Source: Bacillus sp. FJAT-28004 (GTDB taxonomy: Bacteria; Bacillota; Bacilli; Paenibacillales; Paenibacillaceae). From it: DNA of 64,000 bases. The translations under genes were made by a program, and so were the position numbers. This document shows positions 7,701-16,804 of this stretch, in pieces; the first letter of the stretch is position 1, and each line of letters opens with the position of its first letter. A model generated the notes under the pieces. That model saw only the letters and a program-made list of their open reading frames with translations. It had not been told where the DNA came from and did no database searches. The stretch lies in NCBI RefSeq assembly GCF_001280845.1, contig NZ_LGHP01000001.1, forward strand, positions 3,046,356 to 3,110,355, given 5' to 3'.

Positions 7701-9070
7701 GCTGGGTATCTGGAACGGTGAGAACCTGACAAGTTAGTCGTGTTGTAAATAAGGTCAAACGTAATTTGCGCTTTAACCGTCGTTCCATCCAGAACTGGCG
7801 TTCCTTCCAGATAGATGAATGGGTCTCCCGAATAAGAGTTTGTACCCCACTTCTTCCATTCTGTCAGAGGTTTGTCGCCATAGCTCCATTGTAGATCTGC
7901 CAGCGTTACGCCTGCCGGCAATTCGAATGCAACGTCAATCGTTCTTTTTTCCGTTATGGATGCTTTATCTTTGCTTAGTTGAAGCTTCTCAGGTGCTAGC
8001 TCTTCTACTTCTAGAAGAATGCCTGTCAGCAATGTTGTAAATGTGGTTAAATGTTCTTGGATTCTTCCAGGATAGGCCGACTCGATATAATTTAGAGTAT
8101 CTTTTGTCGTGTGCCAGATGCTTCCATCAAGCGTCGTTTGTGTATAACCATCCTTTTTGCCTAGGCTCCAGTTGGTCGCTTCCAAGTAGGCATAAGGAAT
8201 TCCTACTTTCGAGAATGGCGCATGATCACTCCAGTCGCCTGTCGTTCCAGCTGGATATTCAGGGTTTTCACCTGGATTGGTAATGACGGAAAGATCAAGG
8301 CGATCAGCAATACTGAGGCCTAGGTCACGAACGAAACCTTTCGAGCCTTCGCTGCCATAAATGTACATATTGTCGCCGACAGCCAAGCTGTCAAGGTTAA
8401 TCATCGCTATTGTATTTTTCTTCTCATCGGCAGTCATTTGAGACACATAATGTTGAGAGCCTTTAAGCCCTTGCTCTTCCGCGCCGAACGCAATGAATTT
8501 AATCGTATACGGCGTGGTTAGCTTGGACACTGCTTTCGCTGATTCCAGCATAACCGCAACACCTGACGCATTATCATCAGCACCTTTGCCTGCGCTGACG
8601 GAGTCATAATGCGCGCCTACGATTACAACCTTCGGCGACGTTCCTGCTTTAGTAGCTACGATGTTATTGGAATTAATCGTTGCTCCTTCGCGAGTATAGC
8701 TGAAAGGCTGTACCGCTGTATCAAGGCCTAGCTTTTCAAATTCAGCCTTCACATAATTTCCAGCTTCAACCTCTTTCGCTGAACCTGCTACTCGAGCACC
8801 GATTGTGGTCGCCATATAATCAAGATAATCATAAGAGCTTTTACCAACCGGAACTTCCGGCTCCGCAAGCGCAGATACGATTAGCGGTTCAGTATCCGAT
8901 GCTTCTTCCAGACCCGTCGTTTCTGGAGTAGGGGTAGTTTCCGCAACCGGAGCCGTACCTGTGTCGTTGCCCTCTAGTGCGTATGCAGCACCAGGAGCAA
9001 AGATTGAGAAAACTAGCATTAAGGAAAGCATGAGTGCGAGAAGCTTTTGAGGGATAATCTTCTTAGACAT
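4724..9070 (-). CDS. Cell-surface M28 aminopeptidase + M14 carboxypeptidase-like + SLH protein
   Basis: 1448 residues. A Sec signal peptide (1-31, ending near GAAYA) is followed by an M28 metallopeptidase domain (about 75-355). All five metal ligands are visible in HYDS, DDNASG, AEEQG, NLDSLA and SDHAPF. A beta domain follows, then an M14 zinc-carboxypeptidase-like domain (about 490-850) with HPDE, LDMHG and the catalytic glutamate in GHTLEIPE. Next come an uncharacterised region to about 1230, a P/T/G linker, and three SLH repeats (VTRAE, ITREE, ANRAQ) that bind pyruvylated cell-wall polymer. It should trim proteins or peptides at the cell surface. AAGGAGG precedes the ATG. A GntR-type operator about 165 bp upstream links it to the arginine/proline genes. 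Confidence 0.9.
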   Translation of the reverse strand: MSKKIIPQKLLALMLSLMLVFSIFAPGAAYALEGNDTGTAPVAETTPTPETTGLEEASDTEPLIVSALAEPEVPVGKSSYDYLDYMATTIGARVAGSAKEVEAGNYVKAEFEKLGLDTAVQPFSYTREGATINSNNIVATKAGTSPKVVIVGAHYDSVSAGKGADDNASGVAVMLESAKAVSKLTTPYTIKFIAFGAEEQGLKGSQHYVSQMTADEKKNTIAMINLDSLAVGDNMYIYGSEGSKGFVRDLGLSIADRLDLSVITNPGENPEYPAGTTGDWSDHAPFSKVGIPYAYLEATNWSLGKKDGYTQTTLDGSIWHTTKDTLNYIESAYPGRIQEHLTTFTTLLTGILLEVEELAPEKLQLSKDKASITEKRTIDVAFELPAGVTLADLQWSYGDKPLTEWKKWGTNSYSGDPFIYLEGTPVLDGTTVKAQITFDLIYNTTNLSGSHRSRYPAMLGTRDFAVLDQNGRTIANAPIKLNVYDSYHSYDEIKPEIDAITAEINAKNNRYVETQVLGQSVQGRNIYFTILAKDKASVDKYLNETMPAMMNDPKGLQDKIKNGTFTDYKVPVWLNNIHPDEAPGVDVILNFFREMGMQDNINFNTNEDAANPLPVTLNVNDALENAIFLMNFTENPDGRSLNTRANANSFDLNRDNSYQTQPETKIVTKEIAKWSPLSFLDMHGFVGSFLIEPCTPPHDPNFEYDLLIGSMLEQANAMGKAGIANTKYTSYEIPYESHQNNSGPNKSGWDDASPAYTAVYAMHHGALGHTLEIPELNEDSTTALFYASVAATKYVIENKEKLFLNQLEVYKRGIENTDSRTVDKYLTNAADQVIGRPRGAETNFFPDYYVLPVASELQKNRLATYEMVQYLLNNGVKVEQTTTPVTIGEIVYPIGSYVVNMKQAKRGYANLVLYDGFDVSDFSEMYAEIVQSFADMRGFDRYVIRQDGAFSGKTSSVTGVVIPETTISGDAEQYVIRNTSNAAIKAVNELLAAKKAVTMLSKGAAGYELGDFLVSKTDLQSISKKYLLDVIAFDSKNSKEGPLLKSTTVSAAGVPAFVLKELGFPVTTDMAASDVLINTSGQASTNLIGEGKPYIGFGRSAMNTMKGSALLPGFDFATTGSSHEGLFKTELDQTHLITAAYDAKEYFYTASGSWITATPANAKVLATASTDADFFKAGWWPGNDKVKGKTIGFTYKKGNINVTLFANDLLNRAHPQKQFRVVANAIFAAASAVDTGPVVTPDPGTGGPGPVVTPTPTPTPVDVPEFKDLGAVEAWAGDAIKELAGKGIITGISSTSFAPLKQVTRAEFLTMLVRAYQLADASATANFSDVKTSDWYYASVAAAVKAGLAQGVGDGKFDPNRPITREEMAIMAANALKLINKEAAASDVDGALSKFSDQAKMASYAKEAIALLTEQGVINGMTDGSYAPKGIANRAQAAVIISKLLKLN

Positions 9071-9386
9071 GTTCTTCCTCCTTTTTTGTCTAGCAAATTA
9101 AACGATCAAGCAGAGTGAAGCCAAACCATAGATCGACGTTGCTATACTCATCACTCCATTCCGCTTTTGCGTTAATCAATTTTGACTTAATCTGGGATGT
9201 GCCTTTATGTATATGTGTTTAAAGCGTCAAAATTTGTATACAATATACTCATTACGTGAGATAGTGTAACATCAACATTTCATATAGACAATGATATTTT
9301 CGAAAAATCTATCAATATTCGATTAAAATCAATCATTTATGTTACTTTATCTAACGTTTAATCTCAAAAAAACGAATATTCTTTAC
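9071..9386 (-). promoter_or_regulatory. Peptidase promoter region with GntR-type operator
   Basis: The 316-nt gap between the P5C dehydrogenase stop and the peptidase start is AT-rich. It holds the palindrome TTGTATACAA at 9234-9243 in the context AATTTGTATACAATATAC, almost identical to sites at 14143 and 16515. On the minus strand TTACAC-16 nt-TATATT just upstream of the palindrome could be the promoter. I saw no terminator for the upstream operon, so some read-through is possible. Confidence 0.65.
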
Positions 9387-10952
9387 TCATAGTTTAATAG
9401 ACGTCAATTTAGCTTGCGTAAACAATAACATATAATCATGTCCACCAGCCTTGGAATCCGTACCTGACATATTAAATCCCCCAAATGGATGAACACCGAC
9501 TAACGCCCCCGTACATTTGCGGTTAATATAAAGATTGCCGCAATGCATATCCTGCAGCGCCACTTGTATACGATCCTCTTCTGCCGAGAAAAAAGCACCC
9601 GTCAGGCCAAATTCCGTATCATTGTAAATACGGATAGCCTCCTGCCAATCCTTCGCCTTCGCAATCGCTAGTACGGGCCCGAATATCTCTTCTTGCATTA
9701 ACGAATCTTTTGGAGCAACATCAACAAATACCGTTGGCTCTATGAAATAGCCACTCTCTATTCCTTTGCCGCCACCTACTAACAATCTACCTTCACTCTT
9801 ACCTCTCTCAATTGCATTCATGATTTTGTCAAAAGAAGCTTTATCAATGACAGGGCCGATTGCCGCATTCTCTTCCGGCGAACCCATAACAAGCCTGCTC
9901 GTTCTTTCTTTTACTTTTTCTATTAGCTCATCATACACATCCGCTACAACGATAGCCCTTGAGCCTGCTGAACATTTCTGTCCCTGAAACCCAAAAGCAG
10001 AAGCCACAATTGCATCAGCAGCAGCATCGATATTTGCCGTTTCATCTACGACAATACCGTCCTTCCCACCCATTTCCGCTACCACTCGTTTCATCCATAT
10101 TTGTCCTGGTGCTTGGTCCGCCGCAAGCTTGTTAATTCGCAGCCCTATTTCCTTCGAGCCTGTGAAGCTAATAAATCTCGTCTTCGGATGACTCGTCAAA
10201 TAATCTCCTATTTCCGCTCCGCTTCCCGGTAAATATTGAATAACATCAGCAGGCATTCCTGCCTCTACCATCAGCTCATAAAACTTGTAAGCAATAATAG
10301 GAGTCGTAGATGCTGGTTTCATAATAATGGTATTGCCTGCAACAATAGATGCACTCGCCATCCCGGCGCAAATAGCGAGCGGGAAATTCCAAGGCGGAAT
10401 AACAATCCCGACGCCTAGCGGAATATAAGTCAGACGGTTGTCTTCACCTACTAGCTTAACCAGTGGTTTAAGCTCATTGGTTTCCGCCAATTTCAACATT
10501 TCACGTGCATAATAATCCATAAAATCAATGGCTTCTGCCGTATCCGCATCGGCTTCAGCCCAGTTTTTACCAGACTCTATTACAAGCCATGCCGAAAAAT
10601 AATGCTTTCGCTCCCGCATGAGCGCTGCGGCCTTCATTAAGCAGCTCGCTCGTGTCCACACCGAAGTATTCTTCCATGTCTCAAAGGCAGCAAGCGCTGA
10701 TTTCATCGCCTGCTCAGCTAATTCCTGGCTTGCTTTGGACACTTCGCCTACCACTTCATCCGACCTTGCTGGATTAAGCGATACGATATAATTAGAGGTA
10801 TGGACCGCATGACCGCCAATATGCAGCGGGTATTGTTTCCCTAACTCAGATCTTACAAGAGCAATGGCTTCCAGAAAGGCAGCACGGTTTTCAGTATTGC
10901 GAAAATCTGTCATCGGTTCGGTTACAAAAGGCGTTATTATCCATTCTCTCAT
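9387..10952 (-). CDS. rocA: L-glutamate gamma-semialdehyde (P5C) dehydrogenase
   Basis: 521 residues, close to the ~515 of Bacillus RocA. An NAD-dependent aldehyde dehydrogenase that oxidises P5C/glutamate semialdehyde to glutamate. Seen: PWNFPLAI near the cofactor site, FTGSKEIG (Rossmann), MGGKDGIVV for the general-base glutamate region, and FGFQGQKCSAGSR with the catalytic cysteine. It is the last gene of rocD-rocF-putB-rocA, starting 12 nt after the proline dehydrogenase stop. It takes the products of both the arginase/aminotransferase and proline dehydrogenase routes. Confidence 0.95.
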   Translation of the reverse strand: MREWIITPFVTEPMTDFRNTENRAAFLEAIALVRSELGKQYPLHIGGHAVHTSNYIVSLNPARSDEVVGEVSKASQELAEQAMKSALAAFETWKNTSVWTRASCLMKAAALMRERKHYFSAWLVIESGKNWAEADADTAEAIDFMDYYAREMLKLAETNELKPLVKLVGEDNRLTYIPLGVGIVIPPWNFPLAICAGMASASIVAGNTIIMKPASTTPIIAYKFYELMVEAGMPADVIQYLPGSGAEIGDYLTSHPKTRFISFTGSKEIGLRINKLAADQAPGQIWMKRVVAEMGGKDGIVVDETANIDAAADAIVASAFGFQGQKCSAGSRAIVVADVYDELIEKVKERTSRLVMGSPEENAAIGPVIDKASFDKIMNAIERGKSEGRLLVGGGKGIESGYFIEPTVFVDVAPKDSLMQEEIFGPVLAIAKAKDWQEAIRIYNDTEFGLTGAFFSAEEDRIQVALQDMHCGNLYINRKCTGALVGVHPFGGFNMSGTDSKAGGHDYMLLFTQAKLTSIKL

Positions 10953-10964
10953 TGTAATTCCCCT

Positions 10965-11879
10965 CTACTTCCACATATTTTTCAGCACAAACCATACATT
11001 GTCTGGCCGTTCAGCGAGCCTGCGCATGAAATAACCAAACCAATCTTCACCGTAAGGAACATAGATTCTCACTCTGTAACCATCGCGAACAAGTTCATCC
11101 TGCAGCTCCTCACAAATGCCATAAAGCATTTGGAACTCGAATTGCTCCAATGGAATTTCCTGCTCTTTAATAAACCTTTTTGCGCGTTCAATGATGGTTC
11201 GGTCATGGGTAGCAACCGCCGTATAACTCCCGCTTTGCAAATGCATCTTAATCAATCTTTCAAATGATAGATCGACATCCGTTTTCTGCGGATATGCAAC
11301 CACTTCTGACTCTTTATAGGCACCCTTTACTAACCTTAAGTTCGATTGATTCAGCCCTAGCTCATGTACATCCTCTTCCGACCGAAACAAATAGGCTTGA
11401 ATGACGATACCTACATGGTCATAAGACTCTCGCAGCTTTTTATATAAATCAAGAGCAGGCTGGCAGTGAGAGTAATCTTCCATATCGATTCTCACAAAGT
11501 TGTTCATTCGTGCAGCAGCATCCAATATCGTTCTCATATGCTCCTCGCACAGCTTGCTGCCTAGATCCAACCCTAAACTTGTGAGCTTCAAGGATAAGTT
11601 CGCATTTGCATGTGAAGCAGCTATTGCCTCAAGAGTACGTAAGCACATATTTGCCGAGTGAGCCGCTTCTTCTTTCCCGCGAATAAACTCACCTAAATGA
11701 TCTAAAGTGGCCATTTTCCCTTGTTTATTAAGTTTCTTGACCGCTTCAATGGAGCTGTTGATCTCAACCCCAGCTACAAATCGGCTAGCTCCCAGCTTGA
11801 GGCCGTATTTACGCGCCAGACTGCCGACCCGCCTGCTTTTGCCGAGAGTCAGAAAAAAGCTTCTCATCATTTTTTCCAT
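10965..11879 (-). CDS. putB: Proline dehydrogenase
   Basis: 304 residues, a monofunctional FAD-dependent proline dehydrogenase of the Firmicute type (not the PutA fusion). It oxidises proline to P5C and passes electrons to the membrane quinone pool. Conserved segments include KLTSLGLDL, RIDMEDYSHC, VKGAYKE, ATHD, EFQMLYG and the C-terminal YVPYGEDWFGYFMRRLAERP of the beta-alpha barrel. It sits directly before rocA, its metabolic partner, and after arginase, so proline and arginine degradation are merged in one transcript. Confidence 0.95.
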   Translation of the reverse strand: MEKMMRSFFLTLGKSRRVGSLARKYGLKLGASRFVAGVEINSSIEAVKKLNKQGKMATLDHLGEFIRGKEEAAHSANMCLRTLEAIAASHANANLSLKLTSLGLDLGSKLCEEHMRTILDAAARMNNFVRIDMEDYSHCQPALDLYKKLRESYDHVGIVIQAYLFRSEEDVHELGLNQSNLRLVKGAYKESEVVAYPQKTDVDLSFERLIKMHLQSGSYTAVATHDRTIIERAKRFIKEQEIPLEQFEFQMLYGICEELQDELVRDGYRVRIYVPYGEDWFGYFMRRLAERPDNVWFVLKNMWK

Positions 11880-11910
11880 AACGAACCCTCGTCTCCCTAA
11901 CGCCTAGATT

Positions 11911-12813
11911 CTATATGATTCGTTTGCCAAGCAGGGAAGTCGCCATCTCGACCGCAAGACGAGAAGTTCGCATACCTACATCCAGCAGCGGATTTACCTC
12001 AACGATATCCATAGATGTCACGCGGCCCGTTTCAGCGAGCAGCTCCATCGCAAGATGAGCTTCGCGATAGCTAATTCCGCCAGGAACCGGTGTCCCTACA
12101 CCTATAGCCTCCGCTGGGTCCATACAATCCATATCAAAACTTACATGCACACCATCCGTACCACTGCTCACAATCTCAATTGCCTTTTCCATGACTGCCT
12201 TCATTCCTATTCGGTCAATGTCATGCATAGTGAAGCAAGCTATTCCTTCCGTACGAATAAGCTCCTTCTCGTAAGGATCCAAATCACGCGCTCCGATAAT
12301 AACAACATTTTCTTTCTTAATGAGCGGTCCAGCTCCAGGTATATCGGAAAGCTTAAACTTCCCTAGACCCATCGCGACTGCAAGCGGCATGCCGTGCATA
12401 TTTCCTGATGGAGTTGTCTCCTCCGTATTCAAGTCGCCATGTGCATCAAACCAGATAATGCCCAAATGATTGTAATGACCAGTCAAACCAGCTAATGTGC
12501 CAATCGCTACACTATGGTCCCCCCCTAAAACGAGAGGAAAGGAGTCTGCGAGCACTGCACGATAGACTTGTTCACCTACTAGCCCGCTCATTTCTTTCAC
12601 TTCGGGCAAATATTTCATTTTGGGCTGCTTGGGATCGAGCACGCCATGCCTCGGACAACTCACCTCGTAATTGCCAACTAAATCAAATCCCATACTTCGG
12701 ATTTGACGCGCGAGCCCTGATTGAATAATACTTTCTGGTCCAAGCTCCGATCCTGCACGGCTTCCGCCCATCCAGAACGGCACACTTATGAGTCTCACTT
12801 TTTTGTTAGCCAT
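11911..12813 (-). CDS. rocF: Arginase
   Basis: 300 residues, the typical arginase length. It hydrolyses arginine to ornithine and urea with a binuclear Mn centre. The three ureohydrolase signatures are intact: GGDHSVAIGT, WFDAHGDLNT and SFDMDCMDP. The start chosen is the ATG at 12813 (MANKKVRL), because GGAGAGG lies about 9 nt before it and family proteins begin there; the frame runs further upstream without a better site. Second gene of the roc operon, about 100 nt after rocD. No urease genes are in the window, so urea is probably excreted or used elsewhere. Confidence 0.95.
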   Translation of the reverse strand: MANKKVRLISVPFWMGGSRAGSELGPESIIQSGLARQIRSMGFDLVGNYEVSCPRHGVLDPKQPKMKYLPEVKEMSGLVGEQVYRAVLADSFPLVLGGDHSVAIGTLAGLTGHYNHLGIIWFDAHGDLNTEETTPSGNMHGMPLAVAMGLGKFKLSDIPGAGPLIKKENVVIIGARDLDPYEKELIRTEGIACFTMHDIDRIGMKAVMEKAIEIVSSGTDGVHVSFDMDCMDPAEAIGVGTPVPGGISYREAHLAMELLAETGRVTSMDIVEVNPLLDVGMRTSRLAVEMATSLLGKRII

Positions 12814-12911
12814 AGAATCCGCCCTCTCCGTCATGTTTAGATTCGCTTCCCCAACGTTTCCCAATGTGAACATCCCCTTCTTTAAGCTGTCACCGTTCAC
12901 AAATCCAGATC

Positions 12912-14117
12912 TTATTCCCCATGAAGTACGCCCGCAATTATTTCTATCGCCCAATCTATCTCTTCTTTCGTTATGATGAGTGGCGGCGCAAATCGAATGG
13001 TTGTATCATGCGTTTCCTTGCACAATAGCCCTTCAGCCATCAGATGCTCACAGTATGGCCTAGCCGCTGTATCAAGCTGCAATCCGATAAACAAGCCTTT
13101 GCCGCGAATTTCCACAATATGCGGGGAGTTAATCTTAGCTAATTGGTCCCGAAAATAGTGCCCCAGCTCATCCGAGCGTTCTGCCAATTTCTCCTCTTCG
13201 AGCACAGCAATCGCCGATACAGAGACAGCACAAGCCAGCGGGTTGCCACCAAACGTAGACCCATGCGATCCAGGCTCAAAAACATCTAAAATATTATCGT
13301 TTGCAGCAATAGCCGAAATTGGCATCACCCCACCGCCCAGCGCCTTGCCCATAATATAAACATCCGGTGTTACACTTTCCCAATCACACGCAAATCGCCT
13401 TCCCGTGCGTCCAAATCCGGTCTGGATTTCGTCAGCTACGAACAACACATCGTTTTGCCTGCACAGCTCATAGGCTCCTGACAAATACCCTTCTGGGGGA
13501 ATAATAATGCCCGCCTCTCCTTGAATAGGCTCAACGAGAAAGGCCGCGGTATTCGGCGTAATCGCTTGTTCAAGAGCGGCTAGATCACCATAAGGTACAA
13601 GCTTGAAGCCTGGCGTAAACGGCCCAAAATCCTTTTTGTATTCCTCTGTGGACGAGAAGGAGGTGACCGTTATCGTCCGTCCATGAAAGTTGCCCACGCA
13701 AACGATAATTTCCGCTTGGTCGTGCTGCACGCCTTTTTGACGGTATGCCCAGCGACGAACCGCCTTGATGGCAGTTTCCACTGCTTCCGCTCCCGTGTTC
13801 ATCGCCAAAATTTTATTTTTACCCGTGTAATTAACCAGCTTTTCGTAAAACTCTCCCAACCTATCATTGTGAAAAGCTCGCGAAGTCAACGTTACTTTAT
13901 CTGCCTGATCCTTAAGCGCATTAATAATCTTCGGATGTCTATGACCATGATTAAGAGCGCTGTATGCACTTAACATATCCATATAACGATTGCCTTCAGG
14001 ATCCTTCACCCAGACACCTTCAGCCTCTGAAATGACGATGGGCAGCGGATGGTAATTATGTGCCCCATACCGATCTGACTGCTCAATGACAGCCGATGTT
14101 GATTTGGTGGATGTCAT
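12912..14117 (-). CDS. rocD: Ornithine aminotransferase
   Basis: 401 residues, a class-III PLP aminotransferase converting ornithine and 2-oxoglutarate to glutamate semialdehyde and glutamate. Seen: [39 protein letters not shown] (PLP-contacting aspartate) and MGKALGGGV with the Schiff-base lysine. The ATG at 14117 is chosen; GGAGGAG lies 13 nt upstream, somewhat far, and an ATT two codons earlier is better placed but unlikely. The first gene of rocD-rocF-putB-rocA, with the GntR-type operator on its promoter. Confidence 0.95.
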   Translation of the reverse strand: MTSTKSTSAVIEQSDRYGAHNYHPLPIVISEAEGVWVKDPEGNRYMDMLSAYSALNHGHRHPKIINALKDQADKVTLTSRAFHNDRLGEFYEKLVNYTGKNKILAMNTGAEAVETAIKAVRRWAYRQKGVQHDQAEIIVCVGNFHGRTITVTSFSSTEEYKKDFGPFTPGFKLVPYGDLAALEQAITPNTAAFLVEPIQGEAGIIIPPEGYLSGAYELCRQNDVLFVADEIQTGFGRTGRRFACDWESVTPDVYIMGKALGGGVMPISAIAANDNILDVFEPGSHGSTFGGNPLACAVSVSAIAVLEEEKLAERSDELGHYFRDQLAKINSPHIVEIRGKGLFIGLQLDTAARPYCEHLMAEGLLCKETHDTTIRFAPPLIITKEEIDWAIEIIAGVLHGE

Positions 14118-14143
14118 ATTAATGAAATCACTCCTCCCTAATT

Positions 14144-14172
14144 TGTATACAATATTCAATTGTAGTTGTAAA
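14144..14172 (-). promoter_or_regulatory. rocD promoter with GntR-type operator on the -10
   Basis: On the minus strand TTTACA (14172-14167) and TATACA (14149-14144) are spaced by 17 nt. The -10 lies inside the palindrome TTGTATACAA (14143-14152), an arrangement expected to repress when bound. The context AATTTGTATACAATATTC matches the other two copies in the window. Confidence 0.75.
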
Positions 14173-14202
14173 AAAAACCTGGATTGATTTTTAACCACCA
14201 GG
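14170..14202 (-). terminator. Possible terminator of the amino-acid ABC operon
   Basis: On the minus strand CCTGG and CCAGG pair across a 15-nt loop and are followed by eight T. The stem is short, so efficiency is doubtful; it overlaps the rocD promoter. Confidence 0.45.
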
Positions 14203-14226
14203 AATTTTCACTTTATAACCTTGCCA

Positions 14227-14949
14227 CTATAAAACTTTAGCCAAAAAATCTTGCGTTCGCGGATGCTGCGGGTTTTGGAAAACCTTCAGCGGCACTCCCT
14301 CTTCAACAATACAGCCGCCATCCATAAACAACAGCCTATCGCCAACCTCGCGGGCAAAGCCCATTTCATGCGTTACAATGACCATCGTCATTCCGTTTTG
14401 AGCAAGCTTCCTCATCACTTCAAGCACCTCGCCGACCATCTCTGGATCAAGCGCTGACGTCGGTTCATCAAAAAGCATAACGCTAGGCTTCATGGCAAGC
14501 GCTCTAGCTATCGCAACACGCTGTTTCTGTCCGCCTGAGAGACGATCTGGATATGCATTTTCCTTATCTTCCAGCCCTACTAAACGCAGCAGCTCCAACG
14601 CTTCCACTCTTGCTTGCTCTTTGCTTAGCTTCTTCAGCTTTCGCGGGGCTAGAGTCAAATTTTCCAAGACGGTCATATGCGGAAATAAATTAAAATGCTG
14701 AAAAACCATCCCCATTTGTTGACGAATCTGGTTTAAATCCGATTGTTTATTCGTAATTTCGCGATCATTCAGCCGAATATCACCTGCCGACGGCTCCTCC
14801 AAACGATTCAAACAACGAAGAAAGGTGCTTTTGCCTGAGCCGCTTGGTCCAATGACAACGACGACCTCGCCTTTGGTGATCACTGTATCTATGCCCTTCA
14901 ATATTTCATTTTTTCCGTAAGATTTCCGCAGCCCTTTTACTACTATCAT
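14227..14949 (-). CDS. Polar amino-acid ABC transporter, ATP-binding protein
   Basis: 240 residues of the GlnQ/HisP family. All nucleotide-site motifs are present: GPSGSGKST (Walker A), [16 protein letters not shown] (signature), [13 protein letters not shown] (Walker B) and VTHEM (H-loop). The start [10 protein letters not shown] overlaps the permease stop by one base (TGATG), showing translational coupling; GAGGAAG precedes it. Last gene of the importer operon, just upstream of rocD, which suggests that it energises uptake of arginine, ornithine or related amino acids. Confidence 0.94.
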   Translation of the reverse strand: MIVVKGLRKSYGKNEILKGIDTVITKGEVVVVIGPSGSGKSTFLRCLNRLEEPSAGDIRLNDREITNKQSDLNQIRQQMGMVFQHFNLFPHMTVLENLTLAPRKLKKLSKEQARVEALELLRLVGLEDKENAYPDRLSGGQKQRVAIARALAMKPSVMLFDEPTSALDPEMVGEVLEVMRKLAQNGMTMVIVTHEMGFAREVGDRLLFMDGGCIVEEGVPLKVFQNPQHPRTQDFLAKVL

Positions 14950-15605
14950 CAGCTTCTCAACTTCCTCTCCAACACAGCAAGCAGCCTGGATAATGTAAAC
15001 GTCATGATAAAATATAAAGCGCAAGCGACTAACAACGGCTCCATAGGCGAGAAGGTGACGCTCTGAACCGTACGAGCATTGTACATCAGCTCTGCAATTC
15101 CTATGACGGATATAAGCGAGGAATCTTTAATAATAATAATAAATTCATTGCCAATTGCCGGCAGCATATTGCGAAAAGCTTGGGGTAATACGATGTAACG
15201 AAGCGCCATTCCTTTGCTTAGCCCCAAGGATCGTGCCGCTTCAGCCTGCCCCTTGTCAATCGCCTCAATTCCCGCTCGGAACACCTCGGCCATGTAGGCT
15301 GAACTATTGATCGTAAGCGCTACCACACCCGAAACAAATGGAGAAAAATTTATGCCAAGTCCCGTTAGTCCAAAATGAATAATGAAGATTTGTACGAGCA
15401 TAGGAGTCCCGCGTATGATCTCAATGTATGCAGAAGCTATAAACTTAATCGGCCAAAAACTTGAGATTCGCATTAGTGCAAAGAGGACCCCGAGCAGCGT
15501 GCCTAGTGCCACGCCGAAGAAGGATAACTCCAGCGTGACCAAGGCTCCTCTCAAAAAAATTGGCCAATACTCCGCCAGGAAACCGAAGTTTAAATCCATA
15601 TCCAA
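14949..15605 (-). CDS. Polar amino-acid ABC transporter permease
   Basis: 218 residues with about five membrane helices, of the HisM/GlnP (HEAT) permease family. The conserved EAA-loop region reads [19 protein letters not shown] and contacts the ATPase. [13 protein letters not shown] is the usual N-proximal motif. A single permease gene implies a homodimeric channel. It starts 16 nt after the binding-protein stop and ends overlapping the ATPase start. Confidence 0.94.
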   Translation of the reverse strand: MDMDLNFGFLAEYWPIFLRGALVTLELSFFGVALGTLLGVLFALMRISSFWPIKFIASAYIEIIRGTPMLVQIFIIHFGLTGLGINFSPFVSGVVALTINSSAYMAEVFRAGIEAIDKGQAEAARSLGLSKGMALRYIVLPQAFRNMLPAIGNEFIIIIKDSSLISVIGIAELMYNARTVQSVTFSPMEPLLVACALYFIMTFTLSRLLAVLERKLRS

Positions 15606-15621
15606 CTACTCCGTCCGTTCA

Positions 15622-16446
15622 TTATTCTCCAACCAGTTCATTTGCCTCAATGACATAACGATCAATTTCGCCGCTCTCCTTCAAACGAGCAATCGTTCCA
15701 TCAATTTTATTCAGCAAGTCTTGATTGCCTTTCTTAACAGCTATCGACACGCCAGCCTCTTCCACGGGCTGCTCAATCTTCACTTCAGACACTGCAATAT
15801 CTGTTTGCACCACAGCGTATTGATCCGCAACCGGTTTTTCAAGAATAATCGCATCTACACGACCGCTCTTCAACTCCAAAATAAGTTCTGGAATCTTACT
15901 CAAAGCCGTTAACTTAGCATCAGCGATTTCCTGTGCAATTCCTTCTTGAATCGAGCCCTTTTGAATACCGATTTTTTTACCTTTCAAATCATCCAACGAC
16001 TTGAATTGTTCAGCTTGATCTTTTTTCACCAAAACACCTTGACTTGTGAGGTAATAGATTTCTGAGAAATCAACGTTCTTTTTGCGTTCTTCCGTAGGCG
16101 TCAGCCCTGAAATAACCATATCAACCTTGCCTGTATCAAGTGCGAGCAGCAAACCATCAAAATCCATATCTTGAATTTTAAGCTCAGCATTCATATCTTT
16201 CGCAATCTCTCTAGCAATTTCGATATCAAAACCAACGATCGTATCTTTACCGTCTATCATCTTATGGAATTCAAATGGTGCATAATCTGCGCTCGTACCA
16301 AGGGTGAGCGTCGTTTTCTCCACAGCTGGAGGATCAGTCGCTGCGTTATTATTCGTTGCAGCTGGTGTGTTTTCCTTATTATTTTGACCACATGCCGAAA
16401 GGACGACCATAACCGAAATAAGCAGCAATGATAATTTCTTTTTCAT
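15622..16446 (-). CDS. Amino-acid ABC transporter substrate-binding lipoprotein
   Basis: 274 residues. A lipoprotein signal with lipobox LSAC is followed by an N/A/T/P-rich spacer and a family-3 solute-binding fold: GTSADYAPFEF, GFDIEIAREIAKDM, MVISGLTPTEERKKNVDFS. Ligand class (cationic or polar amino acid) is inferred from the neighbouring arginine genes. The ATG at 16446 (MKKKLSLLL) is chosen because GGGAGAG lies 6 nt upstream. First gene of the importer operon; a GntR-type operator lies 69 nt upstream. Confidence 0.92.
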   Translation of the reverse strand: MKKKLSLLLISVMVVLSACGQNNKENTPAATNNNAATDPPAVEKTTLTLGTSADYAPFEFHKMIDGKDTIVGFDIEIAREIAKDMNAELKIQDMDFDGLLLALDTGKVDMVISGLTPTEERKKNVDFSEIYYLTSQGVLVKKDQAEQFKSLDDLKGKKIGIQKGSIQEGIAQEIADAKLTALSKIPELILELKSGRVDAIILEKPVADQYAVVQTDIAVSEVKIEQPVEEAGVSIAVKKGNQDLLNKIDGTIARLKESGEIDRYVIEANELVGE

Positions 16447-16514
16447 TTCCATCTCTCCCAATTCATTATCTGATTTAGTCTAAAATCCCCCGAATTGAAT
16501 ATACGGAGTAAAAT

Positions 16515-16524
16515 CTGTATACAA
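16515..16524 (-). promoter_or_regulatory. GntR-type operator upstream of the ABC importer
   Basis: CTGTATACAA, one mismatch from the palindrome TTGTATACAA, in the context AAATCTGTATACAATATAC. It is the third member of the site family shared with 9234-9243 and 14143-14152, here in the 358-nt gap between the divergent importer and GntR genes. Confidence 0.65.
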
Positions 16525-16653
16525 TATACATATATGATGGTAGTAATTATAACATCGCTCCCCACTATCTACAACGTTTTTTTTATAAAACTACGGAATA
16601 GTCATTTTTCTATGTGAGTTTTTATTACATCTTTCGACATATTACTACGCTTG

Positions 16654-16697
16654 TCTAACATCTGGATCAGATGTTAGAATAGTGAAATCATATAATG
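16654..16697 (+). promoter_or_regulatory. Long inverted repeat over the GntR gene promoter
   Basis: Perfect 11-bp arms TCTAACATCTG (16654-16664) and CAGATGTTAGA (16668-16678) flank GAT. A consensus TATAAT at 16692-16697 follows, so the right arm covers the -35 position. The sequence is unrelated to the TTGTATACAA sites, so it is either an autoregulatory site of different type or the target of another regulator. Confidence 0.6.
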
Positions 16698-16804
16698 CAA
16701 GACTGCATGATTCATTAAATAAGTCACTGCTTTAAAAAAATATAAAAGTAAACAACAACAATCACCTTTACCTCATTAAAGTTAGTTAGAACAGGGGAAC
16801 CTAC

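Noticed and set aside
9387..11879. PutA-type fusion of proline and P5C dehydrogenases
   Set aside because: The two enzymes are separate genes with a stop and a 12-nt gap; this is the normal Firmicute arrangement.
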